NCBI RefSeq assembly: GCF_002205675.1
Contig: NZ_NISK01000005.1
Location: forward strand, 62,001-126,000
Length of the DNA stretch: 64,000 nucleotides
Direction of reading: 5' to 3'
Source of the DNA: Sphingopyxis bauzanensis
Lineage (GTDB): Bacteria; Pseudomonadota; Alphaproteobacteria; Sphingomonadales; Sphingomonadaceae
Positions 44,600 to 52,989 of the stretch are shown one piece after another (the stretch's first letter is position 1; the number at the start of each line of letters is the position of its first letter). Both the position numbers and the translations under genes were made by a program. Below the pieces are notes generated by a model. The model did not search any database. It was not told the origin of the DNA and was given only the letters and a program-made list of their open reading frames with translations.

Positions 44600-45526
44600 T
44601 CAGGTGCGCGAGGCGTTGGCATCAAGTTCGGCGATCCGCTCGGAGCAGATCGCGTGGACCGCGCGGCCGAGTTCTTCGACGCGCTCGCCGAGCCAGCGCA
44701 GTTCCTCTTCGGTGATCCGGTAATGTTTTGAGTAGCGCGCTTTCACATAGGCTTCTTTGAGCTTCTCGAAGCGTGAACGATCAGCCTTCATCTCGCGGGG
44801 CCATGCATCGACAAGACGCATGTCGATCCGCTCGGCCTGGGTGCGCAGAAAGCCGAGATTGTGGACGTGCGGGCTATAGAAGGTGCAGACCAAGAGTACG
44901 CAGTGGTAAAGGCGCTCGGTAGCCTGATGTAGAATGAAGGCCGCATCTCGAAGTTCGTTTTGCGATATGAAGAAATGAAACCCCTTCTGCGCACTGGCAG
45001 CGAGCGGAATCCATTCGTCAAAATATTCCTGCGCCATGGCCAGAGCCTGCTCGGGGGTCTTGGGTTTCGGCTTGTGCAGTTCCTTATCGTCAAATTCGTA
45101 AAGCGCGATGCCGTCCTTGGCGACGTCCATGAAAAAATAGCGCCCGTGCGCGAGCCCATCGTTCACTTCCTGAATCGTGTGGACGATGAAGTTGACCGGC
45201 GTATGGAGCGTCTTGTCGATCGCCAGCTCGCGGTTGAGCCGGTCCTCAAGCTTCAGCCAATAATCCACCTTGTCGGTAAGCCGCTTGTCGCTGACGATAA
45301 TCAGCAGGTCGAAGTCCGAGCGGTAGCCCTTGGCGGTATGCGGTTCGTCGACCCAGCCGCCGCGCGAATAACTGCCATAGAGAATGAGCTTGTCGATCCG
45401 GCCCTTCTTCTTCCAACTCATCGTCGCGAGCGCGATGCTGTCGGCAAATTCTTCGAAGATGATCTGCTTTACGCGCTCAAGTTCGCGCTGCTTGTTGGCC
45501 GGGAGATGATCGAGGTCGGTTCTCAT
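44600..45526 (-). CDS. nucleotidyltransferase-HEPN fusion protein
   Basis: The 308-residue protein has an N-terminal Pol-beta-like nucleotidyltransferase domain (LYGSYSRGGW at residues 49-58, then the metal site SDFDLLI with Asp71 and Asp73) and a C-terminal HEPN domain (residues about 170-290), with FILHQATERLYHC and ARYSKHYRI (Arg264, His268) matching HEPN motifs. In toxin-antitoxin pairs of this kind the two domains are separate: HEPN is an RNase toxin and the nucleotidyltransferase AMPylates it. Here both are in one chain. ATG 45526 lies 50 bases inside the upstream sigma-like gene. Confidence 0.85.
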   Translation of the reverse strand: MRTDLDHLPANKQRELERVKQIIFEEFADSIALATMSWKKKGRIDKLILYGSYSRGGWVDEPHTAKGYRSDFDLLIIVSDKRLTDKVDYWLKLEDRLNRELAIDKTLHTPVNFIVHTIQEVNDGLAHGRYFFMDVAKDGIALYEFDDKELHKPKPKTPEQALAMAQEYFDEWIPLAASAQKGFHFFISQNELRDAAFILHQATERLYHCVLLVCTFYSPHVHNLGFLRTQAERIDMRLVDAWPREMKADRSRFEKLKEAYVKARYSKHYRITEEELRWLGERVEELGRAVHAICSERIAELDANASRT

Positions 45527-45899
45527 TGCTGGCGGCACCCTGTCGGCGCAGCGGCTGGTTGGCAAGATCGAAGCGGTGTAATCGCCGCCAGAACTGCCAC
45601 CACCTGCGGTTCTTTCCATCGACCGTCTGAGCGATGATGCGCAGACTGCGGATCATCGCCTGTTCGACCTCGGCAACGCTGACGCCATGGCGCTCGACAA
45701 GTTCGCGATAGCTCAGCTCCGCGACGCGGTGGCCGAGAAAGATCGCGCGATACCCCTCGTCGATCCGATCGACGGCGCGCTCGTACTTACGGAGCAGGTG
45801 GCGCCGCGCGCGGGTGTAACGGCTCACCGATTCCTCCCACCGCAATAGTTCGCCCAATCCTCCATCATGACGCGCCGCTTTTCGAGACGGTTTCACCAC
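45477..45899 (-). CDS. sigma-70 region-4-like helix-turn-helix protein
   Basis: A 140-residue protein with a region-4-like helix-turn-helix in its middle (FLGHRVAELSYRELVERHGV, then SVAEVEQAMIRSLRIIAQ); there is no region 2, so it is not a complete sigma factor. The C-terminal 40 residues are basic and low in order. GTG 45899 has GGGAGG 10 bases upstream. It overlaps the nucleotidyltransferase-HEPN start by 50 bases, so the two are expressed together. It may act as a regulator or promoter-binding partner of the island genes. Confidence 0.7.
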   Translation of the reverse strand: MVKPSRKAARHDGGLGELLRWEESVSRYTRARRHLLRKYERAVDRIDEGYRAIFLGHRVAELSYRELVERHGVSVAEVEQAMIRSLRIIAQTVDGKNRRWWQFWRRLHRFDLANQPLRRQGAASNENRPRSSPGQQAART

Positions 45900-45919
45900 C
45901 GGTAGGCCGCCTCCCTTGA

Positions 45920-45947
45920 ATGATAAGATTTAGTCATACATTGGCAA
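45920..45947 (-). promoter_or_regulatory. sigma-70-like promoter of the island gene pair
   Basis: On the minus strand a -35 box TTGCCA (45942-45947) and a -10 box TATCAT (45920-45925) are separated by 16 bases, within an AT-rich patch, about 20 bases before the GTG start of the sigma-like gene. Both boxes are close to consensus. Confidence 0.55.
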
Positions 45948-46054
45948 AATGTCGGACTGGACGACGTCGGACGCGCAGGGATACGAAGCGCCCTTCAAAC
46001 CCGCAGCTAAGCTGGAGTCTTGGGGACGGTTCGGGAGAGAGTGGGATTAGAACT

Positions 46055-46145
46055 TGGCGGAGCGGGTGGGATTCGAACCCACGATAGGCTTTTGACCTAT
46101 ACTCACTTTCCAGGCGAGCGCCTTCGACCACTCGGCCACCGCTCC
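46055..46145 (-). tRNA. tRNA-Ser (anticodon GGA)
   Basis: Read on the minus strand: acceptor GGAGCGG pairs with CCGCTCC followed by discriminator G and encoded CCA. The anticodon loop CTGGAAA gives GGA. The long variable arm (TATAGGTCAAAAGCCTAT) is typical of serine tRNA, and GGTTCGAATCC is the T-loop. Length is 91 with CCA. Its 3' end points into the accessory island and is duplicated at 43395. Confidence 0.97.
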
Positions 46146-46218
46146 GCATGCTTGGAACGCGCGCCCTAATCGCTGGACGGGGCTTTCGCAAGTCGGTTGA
46201 GCATGGCAGACAGGCGGC

Positions 46219-47130
46219 ATGAAACATCTGCTCCTGGCCGCCGCTGCCGCTTCGCTTACCCTTCCGGCTACCGCGCAGGAACCTGCGCCGATCCCGTCGC
46301 CCGGCGAGATCACAGCTGCCGCGCCGGCGAGCGACTGGATTGCGATTGCCGCGGCGGACCTGTTGGTGATGGACTTGGCGCCCGACGCTAAGGGCAAGGC
46401 GCGCCGCGTGGTGATCCAGCTTATGCCCGCACCGTTCAGCCTGGGGTGGATCGGCAATATTCGCAAGCTTGCCGCGGCGCAATGGTGGGACGGGACGAGC
46501 ATTAACCGGGTGCAGGACAATTATGTCGTGCAGTGGGGCGACGCGACCGAGAAGAAGGCGTTGCCGGAAGGTTTGGTGACGGTACCGGAGAGCGCGTATC
46601 TCTCGGAGCGTAAGCGTGGCGCAACGACGTGGTTGCCGTCTGCTAATGGCTCATACGCTCCTCATCATGGTGTTCTGGCGGGTTGGCCGGTCGCTTGGAA
46701 TGCCGACGCGGTGTGGCCCGTCCATTGCTATGGCATGGTTGGTGTCGGCCGGAACTTTTCGCCCGACACCGGCAGCGGTGCTGAGCTCTATACGGTGATT
46801 GGCCACGCTCCGCGTCATCTGGACCAGAATATCGCTCTTGTTGGCCGCGTGGTCAGCGGGATCGAGCATCTGTCGAGCTTACCGCGCGGGACCGGCGCGC
46901 TGGGCTTCTATGAGGATGAAAAGGAGCGGGTGCCGATTACGTCGGTCCGGATCGCTACCGAACTGGATGTGAGCGACCAACCGCGCTTCGAATATCTGTC
47001 GACCGAAAGCGACAGCTTTGCGCGCTATGCCGACGCCCGCGCCAATCGCCGCGATCCGTTTTTCATCAAGCCTGCTGGCGGTGCTGACATCTGCAACATT
47101 CCGGTGCCGGTGCGATCGGTCGAAAAATGA
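46219..47130 (+). CDS. secreted cyclophilin-type peptidylprolyl isomerase
   Basis: A 303-residue protein with a signal peptide (MKHLLLAAAAASLTLPATAQ). The central part is a divergent cyclophilin: WWDGTSINRVQDNYVVQWGD stands for the FxRvi.fm.QgGD segment, and HLDQNIALVGRVVSGIEHL for the end of the barrel. The chain is longer than a minimal cyclophilin (about 165 residues), with an insert around residues 110-190. It would help fold exported proteins. It follows tRNA-Ser on the opposite strand. Confidence 0.85.
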   Translation: MKHLLLAAAAASLTLPATAQEPAPIPSPGEITAAAPASDWIAIAAADLLVMDLAPDAKGKARRVVIQLMPAPFSLGWIGNIRKLAAAQWWDGTSINRVQDNYVVQWGDATEKKALPEGLVTVPESAYLSERKRGATTWLPSANGSYAPHHGVLAGWPVAWNADAVWPVHCYGMVGVGRNFSPDTGSGAELYTVIGHAPRHLDQNIALVGRVVSGIEHLSSLPRGTGALGFYEDEKERVPITSVRIATELDVSDQPRFEYLSTESDSFARYADARANRRDPFFIKPAGGADICNIPVPVRSVEK

Positions 47131-47139
47131 TAGTCCCCA

Positions 47140-47220
47140 GCGGTTCGCATCAAGCGACGTCGAGGTGTCCTGGCGTCGTGCGCTCCGACTGGGTGTCTCG
47201 ACTTCGCTCGACACGAACGG
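47140..47220. repeat. dispersed palindromic repeat, CGAAGTCGAG family
   Basis: The right arm (47197-47220, CTCGACTTCGCTCGACACGA then ACGG) is the clearest copy of this family in the window. The left arm (near 47140-47164) is diverged. It lies between the isomerase and DUF1905 genes. Confidence 0.7.
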
Positions 47221-47232
47221 ACTAAGCGAAAG

Positions 47233-47547
47233 GTGGAAAGCTTTGTCGTCACCACCCCGCTCTGGCGCTGGCAGTCCGCGACTGCCCCCGCGGCGTGGTT
47301 TTTCGTCACGATCACGGGCGACGCAGCCGACGCGATCCGCATCGCGGCGATCAGCGGACAGTGGCTGAACGGGCGCAAGGGATTCGGATCGGCGCGGGTC
47401 GATGTCATGATCGGCGAGACAAGCTGGCAGACATCGGTGTTCCCGCACAAGGAAAGCGGCGGGTGGCTGCTGCCGGTCAAGGCTGCGGTGCGCAACGCCG
47501 AGGGGCTCGTCGAGGGCGATGAGGTGACGGTGACCGTCAGTCTTTAA
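47233..47547 (+). CDS. DUF1905 domain protein
   Basis: A 104-residue protein matching DUF1905, a small beta barrel: WFFVTITGDAADAIR, GFGSARVDVMIGETSWQTSV, GGWLLPVKAAVR and GDEVTVTVSL. Function is unknown. The GTG start at 47233 is preceded by GAAAGG. Its 3' end overlaps by 11 bases the end of a small minus-strand gene. Confidence 0.85.
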   Translation: MESFVVTTPLWRWQSATAPAAWFFVTITGDAADAIRIAAISGQWLNGRKGFGSARVDVMIGETSWQTSVFPHKESGGWLLPVKAAVRNAEGLVEGDEVTVTVSL

Positions 47548-47677
47548 CCGGGGTTTCGGCCTTGGCATCGCGCGACTGCGCCTTGCGCTTGCGCAGATTG
47601 TCGCGCAGCGCCTCCGCCAGGCGGCGTTCGCGTTCGATGTCGGCGGGGGAGGGCGGCTTGCTCACAATAGCGGCCAT
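47537..47677 (-). CDS. short conserved-looking basic protein, 46 residues
   Basis: An ATG at 47677 opens a 46-residue frame beginning MAAIVSKPPSPADIERERRL and ending AKAETPVKD. It is a single predicted amphipathic helix rich in Arg, Lys and Glu (EALRDNLRKRKAQSRDAK). Third-position GC bias is strong in this frame. Similar short proteins occur in sphingomonads as far as I recall, without known function. It overlaps the convergent DUF1905 gene by 11 bases. Confidence 0.65.
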   Translation of the reverse strand: MAAIVSKPPSPADIERERRLAEALRDNLRKRKAQSRDAKAETPVKD

Positions 47678-47783
47678 GCCCGCGAAATTGCCCCATCGTC
47701 AAGTCTCGCGCCTTGACAGGCGCGGGGCGCCCCGCCATAGGCCGCGCCTGCCCAGCGAACAGGCGTTTGCGGGCGTTTCGGTT

Positions 47784-47858
47784 GCTGCTGTAGCTCAGTG
47801 GTAGAGCGCGTCATTGGTAATGACGAGGTCGGGAGTTCAATCCTCCCCAGCAGCACCA
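47784..47858 (+). tRNA. tRNA-Thr (anticodon GGT)
   Basis: Acceptor GCTGCTG pairs with CAGCAGC, followed by A and encoded CCA. D-arm AGCTCAGTGGTAGAGC, anticodon stem CGTCA/TGACG with loop TTGGTAA (GGT), T-arm with GTTCAATCC. Length is 75 with CCA. Confidence 0.97.
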
Positions 47859-47968
47859 TTTCCCCCACGCTGGACATTTTGTGGCAGGCGGCTTGGGAAC
47901 CTTCACGCGCGAACGCCGTACAACGGGTCAGGGCGATATTTGCCCCTGACGGAGTCAATGACATCGAG

Positions 47969-48136
47969 ATGAGATTATGGGTCGCCTACGGCCTGATCGC
48001 CCTGATGGTGGCGGCCGCGGTCGCCGGCGTCGCCTATATTCGGCACAATCGCCCCGATCGCAAATATCTTCGTCGGCGCGAGCGCGAAGATCAAAAGAGC
48101 CGCGATCGCCTTGAGGCCAGCAATGCGCCCGAATAA
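47969..48136 (+). CDS. small membrane protein, 55 residues
   Basis: ATG 47969 opens MRLWVAYGLIALMVAAAVAG, a single membrane helix followed by a highly charged tail (RPDRKYLRRREREDQKSRDR). It lies about 110 bases after tRNA-Thr. It is too short for a family assignment; the hydrophobic-then-charged pattern supports a real gene. Confidence 0.5.
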   Translation: MRLWVAYGLIALMVAAAVAGVAYIRHNRPDRKYLRRREREDQKSRDRLEASNAPE

Positions 48137-48171
48137 CTTGGTCGGACGCAGCGGTTGAACTGCAAAGGGTG

Positions 48172-49071
48172 CTAAATCTTCGCCGCGAGCAGCCAGTCGT
48201 GGAACAGCTTGACCGCCGGTTGGCGCAATGCGCGCGGGCGGCAAACGAACCAGTAGCTGTACGGGCTGTCGACGTCGAAATCGAACAGACGCACCAGGCG
48301 CGGGTCGTGCGCGTCGTCGAAATGGTGGCCGTGCATGAAGGCGACGCCGATGCCTTGCGCCGCGGCCTCGAGCATCAGCGGTCCCGAATCGAAATAATCG
48401 ATCCCCGCCGGTTCCAGATACGGCATGCCGATCGCCTTTTTCCACTCGCTGAATGTCTCAGGCATCTCGCGGTGGAGGAGGACGGTCATGCGCTGCAATT
48501 GTTCGGGCACCACAAACGGCCGATCGCCATCGGTCAGCGTCCTAGCGGCGATCGGGAACACCTTGTCCTGATCGAGCCGCGCGGCATAGAGCGCCGGGTC
48601 GATCGAGCGTGCTAGGGCGATCGCAGCGTCGATGCCGTCGCCCAGCCGTGCTTCGGCGTGTGACATGGTGTCGATGTCGATATGCAGTTCGGGATGCTCG
48701 CGGCGCAGTTCGGGCAGGCGCGGGAACAGCCGCTGCTGGGCGAAGAGTGGCAGGACGTTGAGGTGCAGGCGTAACGATGCCTCGGGGCTGCCGACCTGGC
48801 CGATCACGGTCCGCAATTCGTCGAGAATCGGCGCTAACTGGCCTTGCAGCGCGCGGCCCGCCTCGGTCAGGCTGAGCCCGTGATGGTGGCGGTTGAACAG
48901 CGGGCGGCCGACGGCATGTTCGAGCGTCTGGATCCGCCGCGACAGCGCGGGCATCGACAGGCCGAGTTCGATCGCGGCAGCCTTGACGGTGCCGTAGCGG
49001 GCGACCTCGAGAAAGGCCTCCATGCTGCTGAGGGGAGGAAGGCGTGGCATATCCGGCACCGATGATGACAT
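48172..49071 (-). CDS. LysR-family transcriptional regulator
   Basis: The 299-residue protein has the LysR helix-turn-helix (MEAFLEVARYGTVKAAAIEL, ALSRRIQTLEHAVGRPLF) and a periplasmic-binding-like effector domain resembling the GcvA group (AAAQGIGVAF). ATG 49071 is used; ATG 49050 is an alternative. It is divergent from the CDC48-type ATPase gene with 132 bases between starts, so it may regulate it (positional inference). Confidence 0.9.
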   Translation of the reverse strand: MSSSVPDMPRLPPLSSMEAFLEVARYGTVKAAAIELGLSMPALSRRIQTLEHAVGRPLFNRHHHGLSLTEAGRALQGQLAPILDELRTVIGQVGSPEASLRLHLNVLPLFAQQRLFPRLPELRREHPELHIDIDTMSHAEARLGDGIDAAIALARSIDPALYAARLDQDKVFPIAARTLTDGDRPFVVPEQLQRMTVLLHREMPETFSEWKKAIGMPYLEPAGIDYFDSGPLMLEAAAQGIGVAFMHGHHFDDAHDPRLVRLFDFDVDSPYSYWFVCRPRALRQPAVKLFHDWLLAAKI

Positions 49072-49203
49072 GAGCCCGCGCGACTTGCCACAATTTTGTG
49101 CAGTGCGGCAAAGGGCGGCGAGGGGCCAAGCAACGGGCGGGGGTCGCAAATCGGGAACGACAACCCTATCTTCGGCATATCGAGTTTTTGAAGGAGACGC
49201 GCC

Positions 49204-51531
49204 TTGGCCGATGCAGCGGTAAAAGAAAAACAGGTGAAACTGCAGGTCGCGAATTCGCGCGCCGAGGAAAGCGGCGGCGGGATTGCGCGCATTCCGCGTT
49301 CCACGATGGCCGAACTGGGCGTCACCGAGGGTGATATCATCCAGATCAGCGGCAAGCGGCAGACGGCATCGCGCGTGGTGCTGCCCTATGCCGAGGATGA
49401 AGGGCTGGAGGTGATCCGTCTCGACGGTTTGCAGCGCGCCAATGCGGGCGCGGGCGCGGGCGACATGGTGATGTTGAGCCGGGTCGAGACGCGCCCGGCA
49501 ACGCGCGTCGTGTTCGCCCCGGCGCAGGAAAATCTGCGGCTGCAAGGATCGGCGAACGCGCTGAAGCGCAGCTTTTTCGGGCGCCCTGTCGTCGCAGGCG
49601 ATACCGTCGCGACCGCGGGGCAACAGCGGCTGGAATCGGGCGACATGCCGCCGCAGCTGCGCCAGATGCTCAACGCGCCTGCCTATGCGCTGGCCGAGGT
49701 GCGCCTGCTCGTCGTATCGGCAGCGCCCAAGGGCGTGGTGTTTATCGATGAGAACACCGAAATCGAATTGCTGCCCGAATATCAGGAGCCGCAGGACGCG
49801 CGCCGCACCGATGTCACCTATGACGATCTCGGCGGGCTCGGCGAAACGATCGATCAGCTACGCGAGATGGTCGAACTGCCGCTGCGCTACCCCGAATTGT
49901 TCCGCCGCCTGGGCGTCGATCCGCCGCGCGGGGTGCTGCTGCATGGCCCGCCGGGAACCGGCAAGACGCGGCTGGCGCGCGCGGTCGCGAACGAGAGCGA
50001 AGCGCAGTTTTTCCTGATCAACGGCCCCGAAATCATGGGGTCGGCCTATGGCGAATCCGAAAAGCGGCTACGCGACATTTTCGAGCAGGCCGCCAAGGCA
50101 TCGCCGTCGATCCTGTTCATCGATGAGATCGATTCGATCGCGCCCAAGCGCGGGCAGGTGACGGGCGAGGCCGAAAAGCGCCTTGTCGCGCAGCTGCTGA
50201 CGCTGATGGACGGGCTCGAGCCGCGCACCAATCTCGTCATCATCGCTGCGACCAATCGTCCCGACGCCATCGACGAAGCGCTGCGGCGTCCGGGCCGTTT
50301 CGATCGTGAAATAATCATCGGGGTTCCCGACGAAGGCGGGCGGCGCGAGATATTGGGCATCCATACCCGCGGCATGCCGCTCGCAGAAGATGTCGATCTG
50401 GCCGAACTGGCACGCACGACCTTTGGCTTTGTCGGCGCCGACATGGCGGCGCTGACCCGCGAGGCAGCAATCGAGGCGGTGCGGCGGATCATGCCCAAGC
50501 TCGACCTCGCCGAAGGAACGATCCCGCCCGAGGTGCTGGAGGAACTGCGCGTGACGCGCGATGATTTCAGCAATGCGCTGAAACGCGTGCAGCCATCGGC
50601 GATGCGCGAAGTGATGGTGCAGGCGCCGACGACCCGGTGGAGCGATATCGGTGGGCTCGACGCGGCGCGTGAGAAGCTAATCGAAGGCATCGAACTGCCG
50701 CTGAAGCATCCCGAGGCGTTCCGGCGGCTCGGGATCCGTGCTGCCAAGGGTTTCCTGCTCTATGGCCCGCCAGGCACCGGCAAGACCTTGCTCGCAAAAG
50801 CCGCCGCGCGCGAATCGGATGCCAATTTCATCTCGATCAAGTCTTCGGACCTGCTGTCGAAATGGTATGGCGAGAGTGAGCAGCAGATTGCGCGGCTGTT
50901 CGCCCGCGCGCGCGCCGTGGCGCCGACGATCATCTTTATCGACGAACTCGATAGCCTGGTGCCAGCACGCGGCAGCGGCACGTCGGGCGAGCCGCAGGTG
51001 ACCGAGCGCGTCGTCAACACGATCCTGGCCGAGATGGACGGGATCGAGGAGATGCAGTCGGTGGTCGTCATCGGCGCAACCAACCGCCCCAACCTGATCG
51101 ATCCGGCGCTGCTGCGCCCGGGACGGCTCGACGAACTGATCTACGTGTCGGTGCCCGACAGGGAAGGCCGCCGCCGGATTTTGGAAATCCAGACCGGCAA
51201 GATGCCGCTGGCGGACGACGTCGATCTGGCGGTTTTGGCAGAAAAATCGGACCGGTTCACCGGCGCCGATCTGGAAGATCTGACCCGCCGTGCCGGTCTG
51301 GCGGCGCTCAAGCGGTCGATCAACAGCGATACGGTGACGATGGCTGATTTCGACGCGGCGCTGAAGGACACCCGCGCCTCGGTCACCGAAGCCATGGAAA
51401 AGGATTATGAAAAGATCCAGGGCGAGATCAAGCAGCAGGCGATGAGCGTCAATCCGATCGGCTTTTTCGCGCCCGGCATGCTCAAGCCGGTGCGCGAGCA
51501 GAAGCATGGCGACGACGTCGTGAAGGATTAA
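49204..51531 (+). CDS. CDC48/VAT-type AAA+ ATPase
   Basis: The 775-residue protein has the full archaeal CDC48 layout: an N-domain (double-psi barrel then beta clam; [20 protein letters not shown], residues 28-47), and two AAA modules with Walker A GPPGTGKT at 248-255 and about 521-528, Walker B ILFIDEID and IIFIDELD, and sensor/Arg-finger segments ([21 protein letters not shown]). It unfolds protein complexes for degradation or disassembly. The start is TTG 49204 behind GGAG. The gene is unusual in bacteria but known in scattered lineages. Its stop overlaps that of the convergent MFS gene. Confidence 0.92.
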   Translation: MADAAVKEKQVKLQVANSRAEESGGGIARIPRSTMAELGVTEGDIIQISGKRQTASRVVLPYAEDEGLEVIRLDGLQRANAGAGAGDMVMLSRVETRPATRVVFAPAQENLRLQGSANALKRSFFGRPVVAGDTVATAGQQRLESGDMPPQLRQMLNAPAYALAEVRLLVVSAAPKGVVFIDENTEIELLPEYQEPQDARRTDVTYDDLGGLGETIDQLREMVELPLRYPELFRRLGVDPPRGVLLHGPPGTGKTRLARAVANESEAQFFLINGPEIMGSAYGESEKRLRDIFEQAAKASPSILFIDEIDSIAPKRGQVTGEAEKRLVAQLLTLMDGLEPRTNLVIIAATNRPDAIDEALRRPGRFDREIIIGVPDEGGRREILGIHTRGMPLAEDVDLAELARTTFGFVGADMAALTREAAIEAVRRIMPKLDLAEGTIPPEVLEELRVTRDDFSNALKRVQPSAMREVMVQAPTTRWSDIGGLDAAREKLIEGIELPLKHPEAFRRLGIRAAKGFLLYGPPGTGKTLLAKAAARESDANFISIKSSDLLSKWYGESEQQIARLFARARAVAPTIIFIDELDSLVPARGSGTSGEPQVTERVVNTILAEMDGIEEMQSVVVIGATNRPNLIDPALLRPGRLDELIYVSVPDREGRRRILEIQTGKMPLADDVDLAVLAEKSDRFTGADLEDLTRRAGLAALKRSINSDTVTMADFDAALKDTRASVTEAMEKDYEKIQGEIKQQAMSVNPIGFFAPGMLKPVREQKHGDDVVKD

Positions 51532-52838
51532 GCGGTGGGCTGGTCCAGCCGCAAAGCGGACCAGCCCCACAGCACCAGCCAGCCGCAGAATCCCGCCATC
51601 AGCCCATAGGCGACCATCGGGTGCCAGTTGTAGAGCAGGACGCCGATCGCAGGCGACACAATATAGGCGGACCCATTGATTGACGCGGTCATGCCCGCGA
51701 CGCTGCCCTGATCGCGCCGCGGCACCGATAGCGACGCGCCCGCGGTAAAGCCCGGGCGAAACAGCCCGAAACCGAGCGATGCGAGCGCGAAGCCGATCAC
51801 GATGCCGTGGAGATCCTGCGCTACTCCCGTGATGATGAGCCCACTGGCGCCGAGCGCTGCGCCGATCAGAACCGCGGTGCGCGCCGACAGTTTGAGCAGC
51901 GGGATCAGCCCCCACTGCGACAACAAGGTTGCGAAGGCGCCGGCCATCAGCACGATGCCGGTCATTGCGGCGCCTTCGTCGGGGCGGGGGCGAAGCTCGA
52001 GCCGATCAAGGATCAGGAAGCCGATGACGCCGAGCATCATCGCCTGCGCCTGACCGCCGCAGAGCCCGGCGAGCATCCATGGCCGAACGCGTTTGTCGGT
52101 CCAGCGCAGCGGCGTCGCGGCGGGGGCATCGCGATCCTCAACGTCTTCGTCGCTGTCCTCGCTCGCCGACGCTGTCGATCCGGCAGCGGTCGGATAGGCC
52201 GCGATCGCGCCGCGCGCGGCGAACCGCGGGACATCGTCGGGCAGCCGCCAGCGCAGCATGATCAGAACGATTAAGCCGATCAGGGCGAAAACCAGCAACG
52301 GTCCCGAAAGCCCGACAAAGGGCAGGATGAACAACGGCGCGATCGCAGGGCCGATCACAGTCCCCAGCCCGAACGACGACGAGACGAGCGATAATGCCTG
52401 GGTGCGTTCCTCAGGGTCGGTGCGCGACGCGACATAGGCCTGGACTGCCGGGGGCGCCGCCGATCCGAACCCGCCGTACAGGCTGCGGAACAGCGCGAAG
52501 ATCACGAACGTCGTTCCCGCGGCGAGATAGCCGGCCAGCCCGGCCCACAGCGCCAGTCCGCACAGCGCCATCGACAGCATGAAGCCGATCACGCCGAGCG
52601 CCATCAAGGCTTTGCGCCCGCGTTTATCCGACTGGCGCGCCCAATAAGGCGCGGTCATCACCCATAATAGCGCCGACCAGCTGAACGCCAGACTGACCCA
52701 CACGTCGGGAATGTCGAGCTTGGCGCCGATGGCAGGCAGGATCGACTGCATCGCGGTATTGCCCGCGGCAGCGACCAGCATGACCGCGAACAGGACGGCC
52801 ATGCGATCGGCGGGGATCGAGCGCGATAATGTCGCCAT
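51528..52838 (-). CDS. MFS transporter (TetA/drug exporter-like)
   Basis: This 436-residue protein has 12 predicted helices with the signature WARQSDKRGRKALMALGVIG between helices 2 and 3 and the motif SSSFGLGTVIGPAIAPLF in helix 5, which is characteristic of the 12-helix drug:proton antiporters. An acidic central loop (about residues 205-240, ASEDSDEDVEDRD) separates the halves. The substrate is unknown. It is divergent from the methyltransferase gene. Confidence 0.87.
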   Translation of the reverse strand: MATLSRSIPADRMAVLFAVMLVAAAGNTAMQSILPAIGAKLDIPDVWVSLAFSWSALLWVMTAPYWARQSDKRGRKALMALGVIGFMLSMALCGLALWAGLAGYLAAGTTFVIFALFRSLYGGFGSAAPPAVQAYVASRTDPEERTQALSLVSSSFGLGTVIGPAIAPLFILPFVGLSGPLLVFALIGLIVLIMLRWRLPDDVPRFAARGAIAAYPTAAGSTASASEDSDEDVEDRDAPAATPLRWTDKRVRPWMLAGLCGGQAQAMMLGVIGFLILDRLELRPRPDEGAAMTGIVLMAGAFATLLSQWGLIPLLKLSARTAVLIGAALGASGLIITGVAQDLHGIVIGFALASLGFGLFRPGFTAGASLSVPRRDQGSVAGMTASINGSAYIVSPAIGVLLYNWHPMVAYGLMAGFCGWLVLWGWSALRLDQPTA

Positions 52839-52989
52839 GCCGAAAATCCCCTTAGCCGTTCAGCGTCCGCAATCGGGCCTTTCCCTACACGCGAGCGCTC
52901 CCCTGTCCAGAGTCAAGACAGACTCTTTCCTTGCGCCAACGCGCTGTTTTTGCCACGCCAACGGCAACCGCAACAACGCGAAAGCCAAT

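Larger units (their letters stand above)
43395..46065. mobile_element. small genomic island at the 3' end of tRNA-Ser
   Basis: The 11-base sequence TGGCGGAGCGG occurs at 43395-43405 and again at 46055-46065, where it is the 3' end (with CCA) of tRNA-Ser read from the other strand. Both copies have the same orientation, as expected for integrase-mediated insertion at a tRNA. Between them lie an AT-rich stretch (43410-43550), an IS5-family element, an inverted repeat, a nucleotidyltransferase-HEPN gene, and a sigma-region-4-like gene with its own promoter. No integrase is present, so this would be a remnant or non-autonomous island. Confidence 0.6.
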
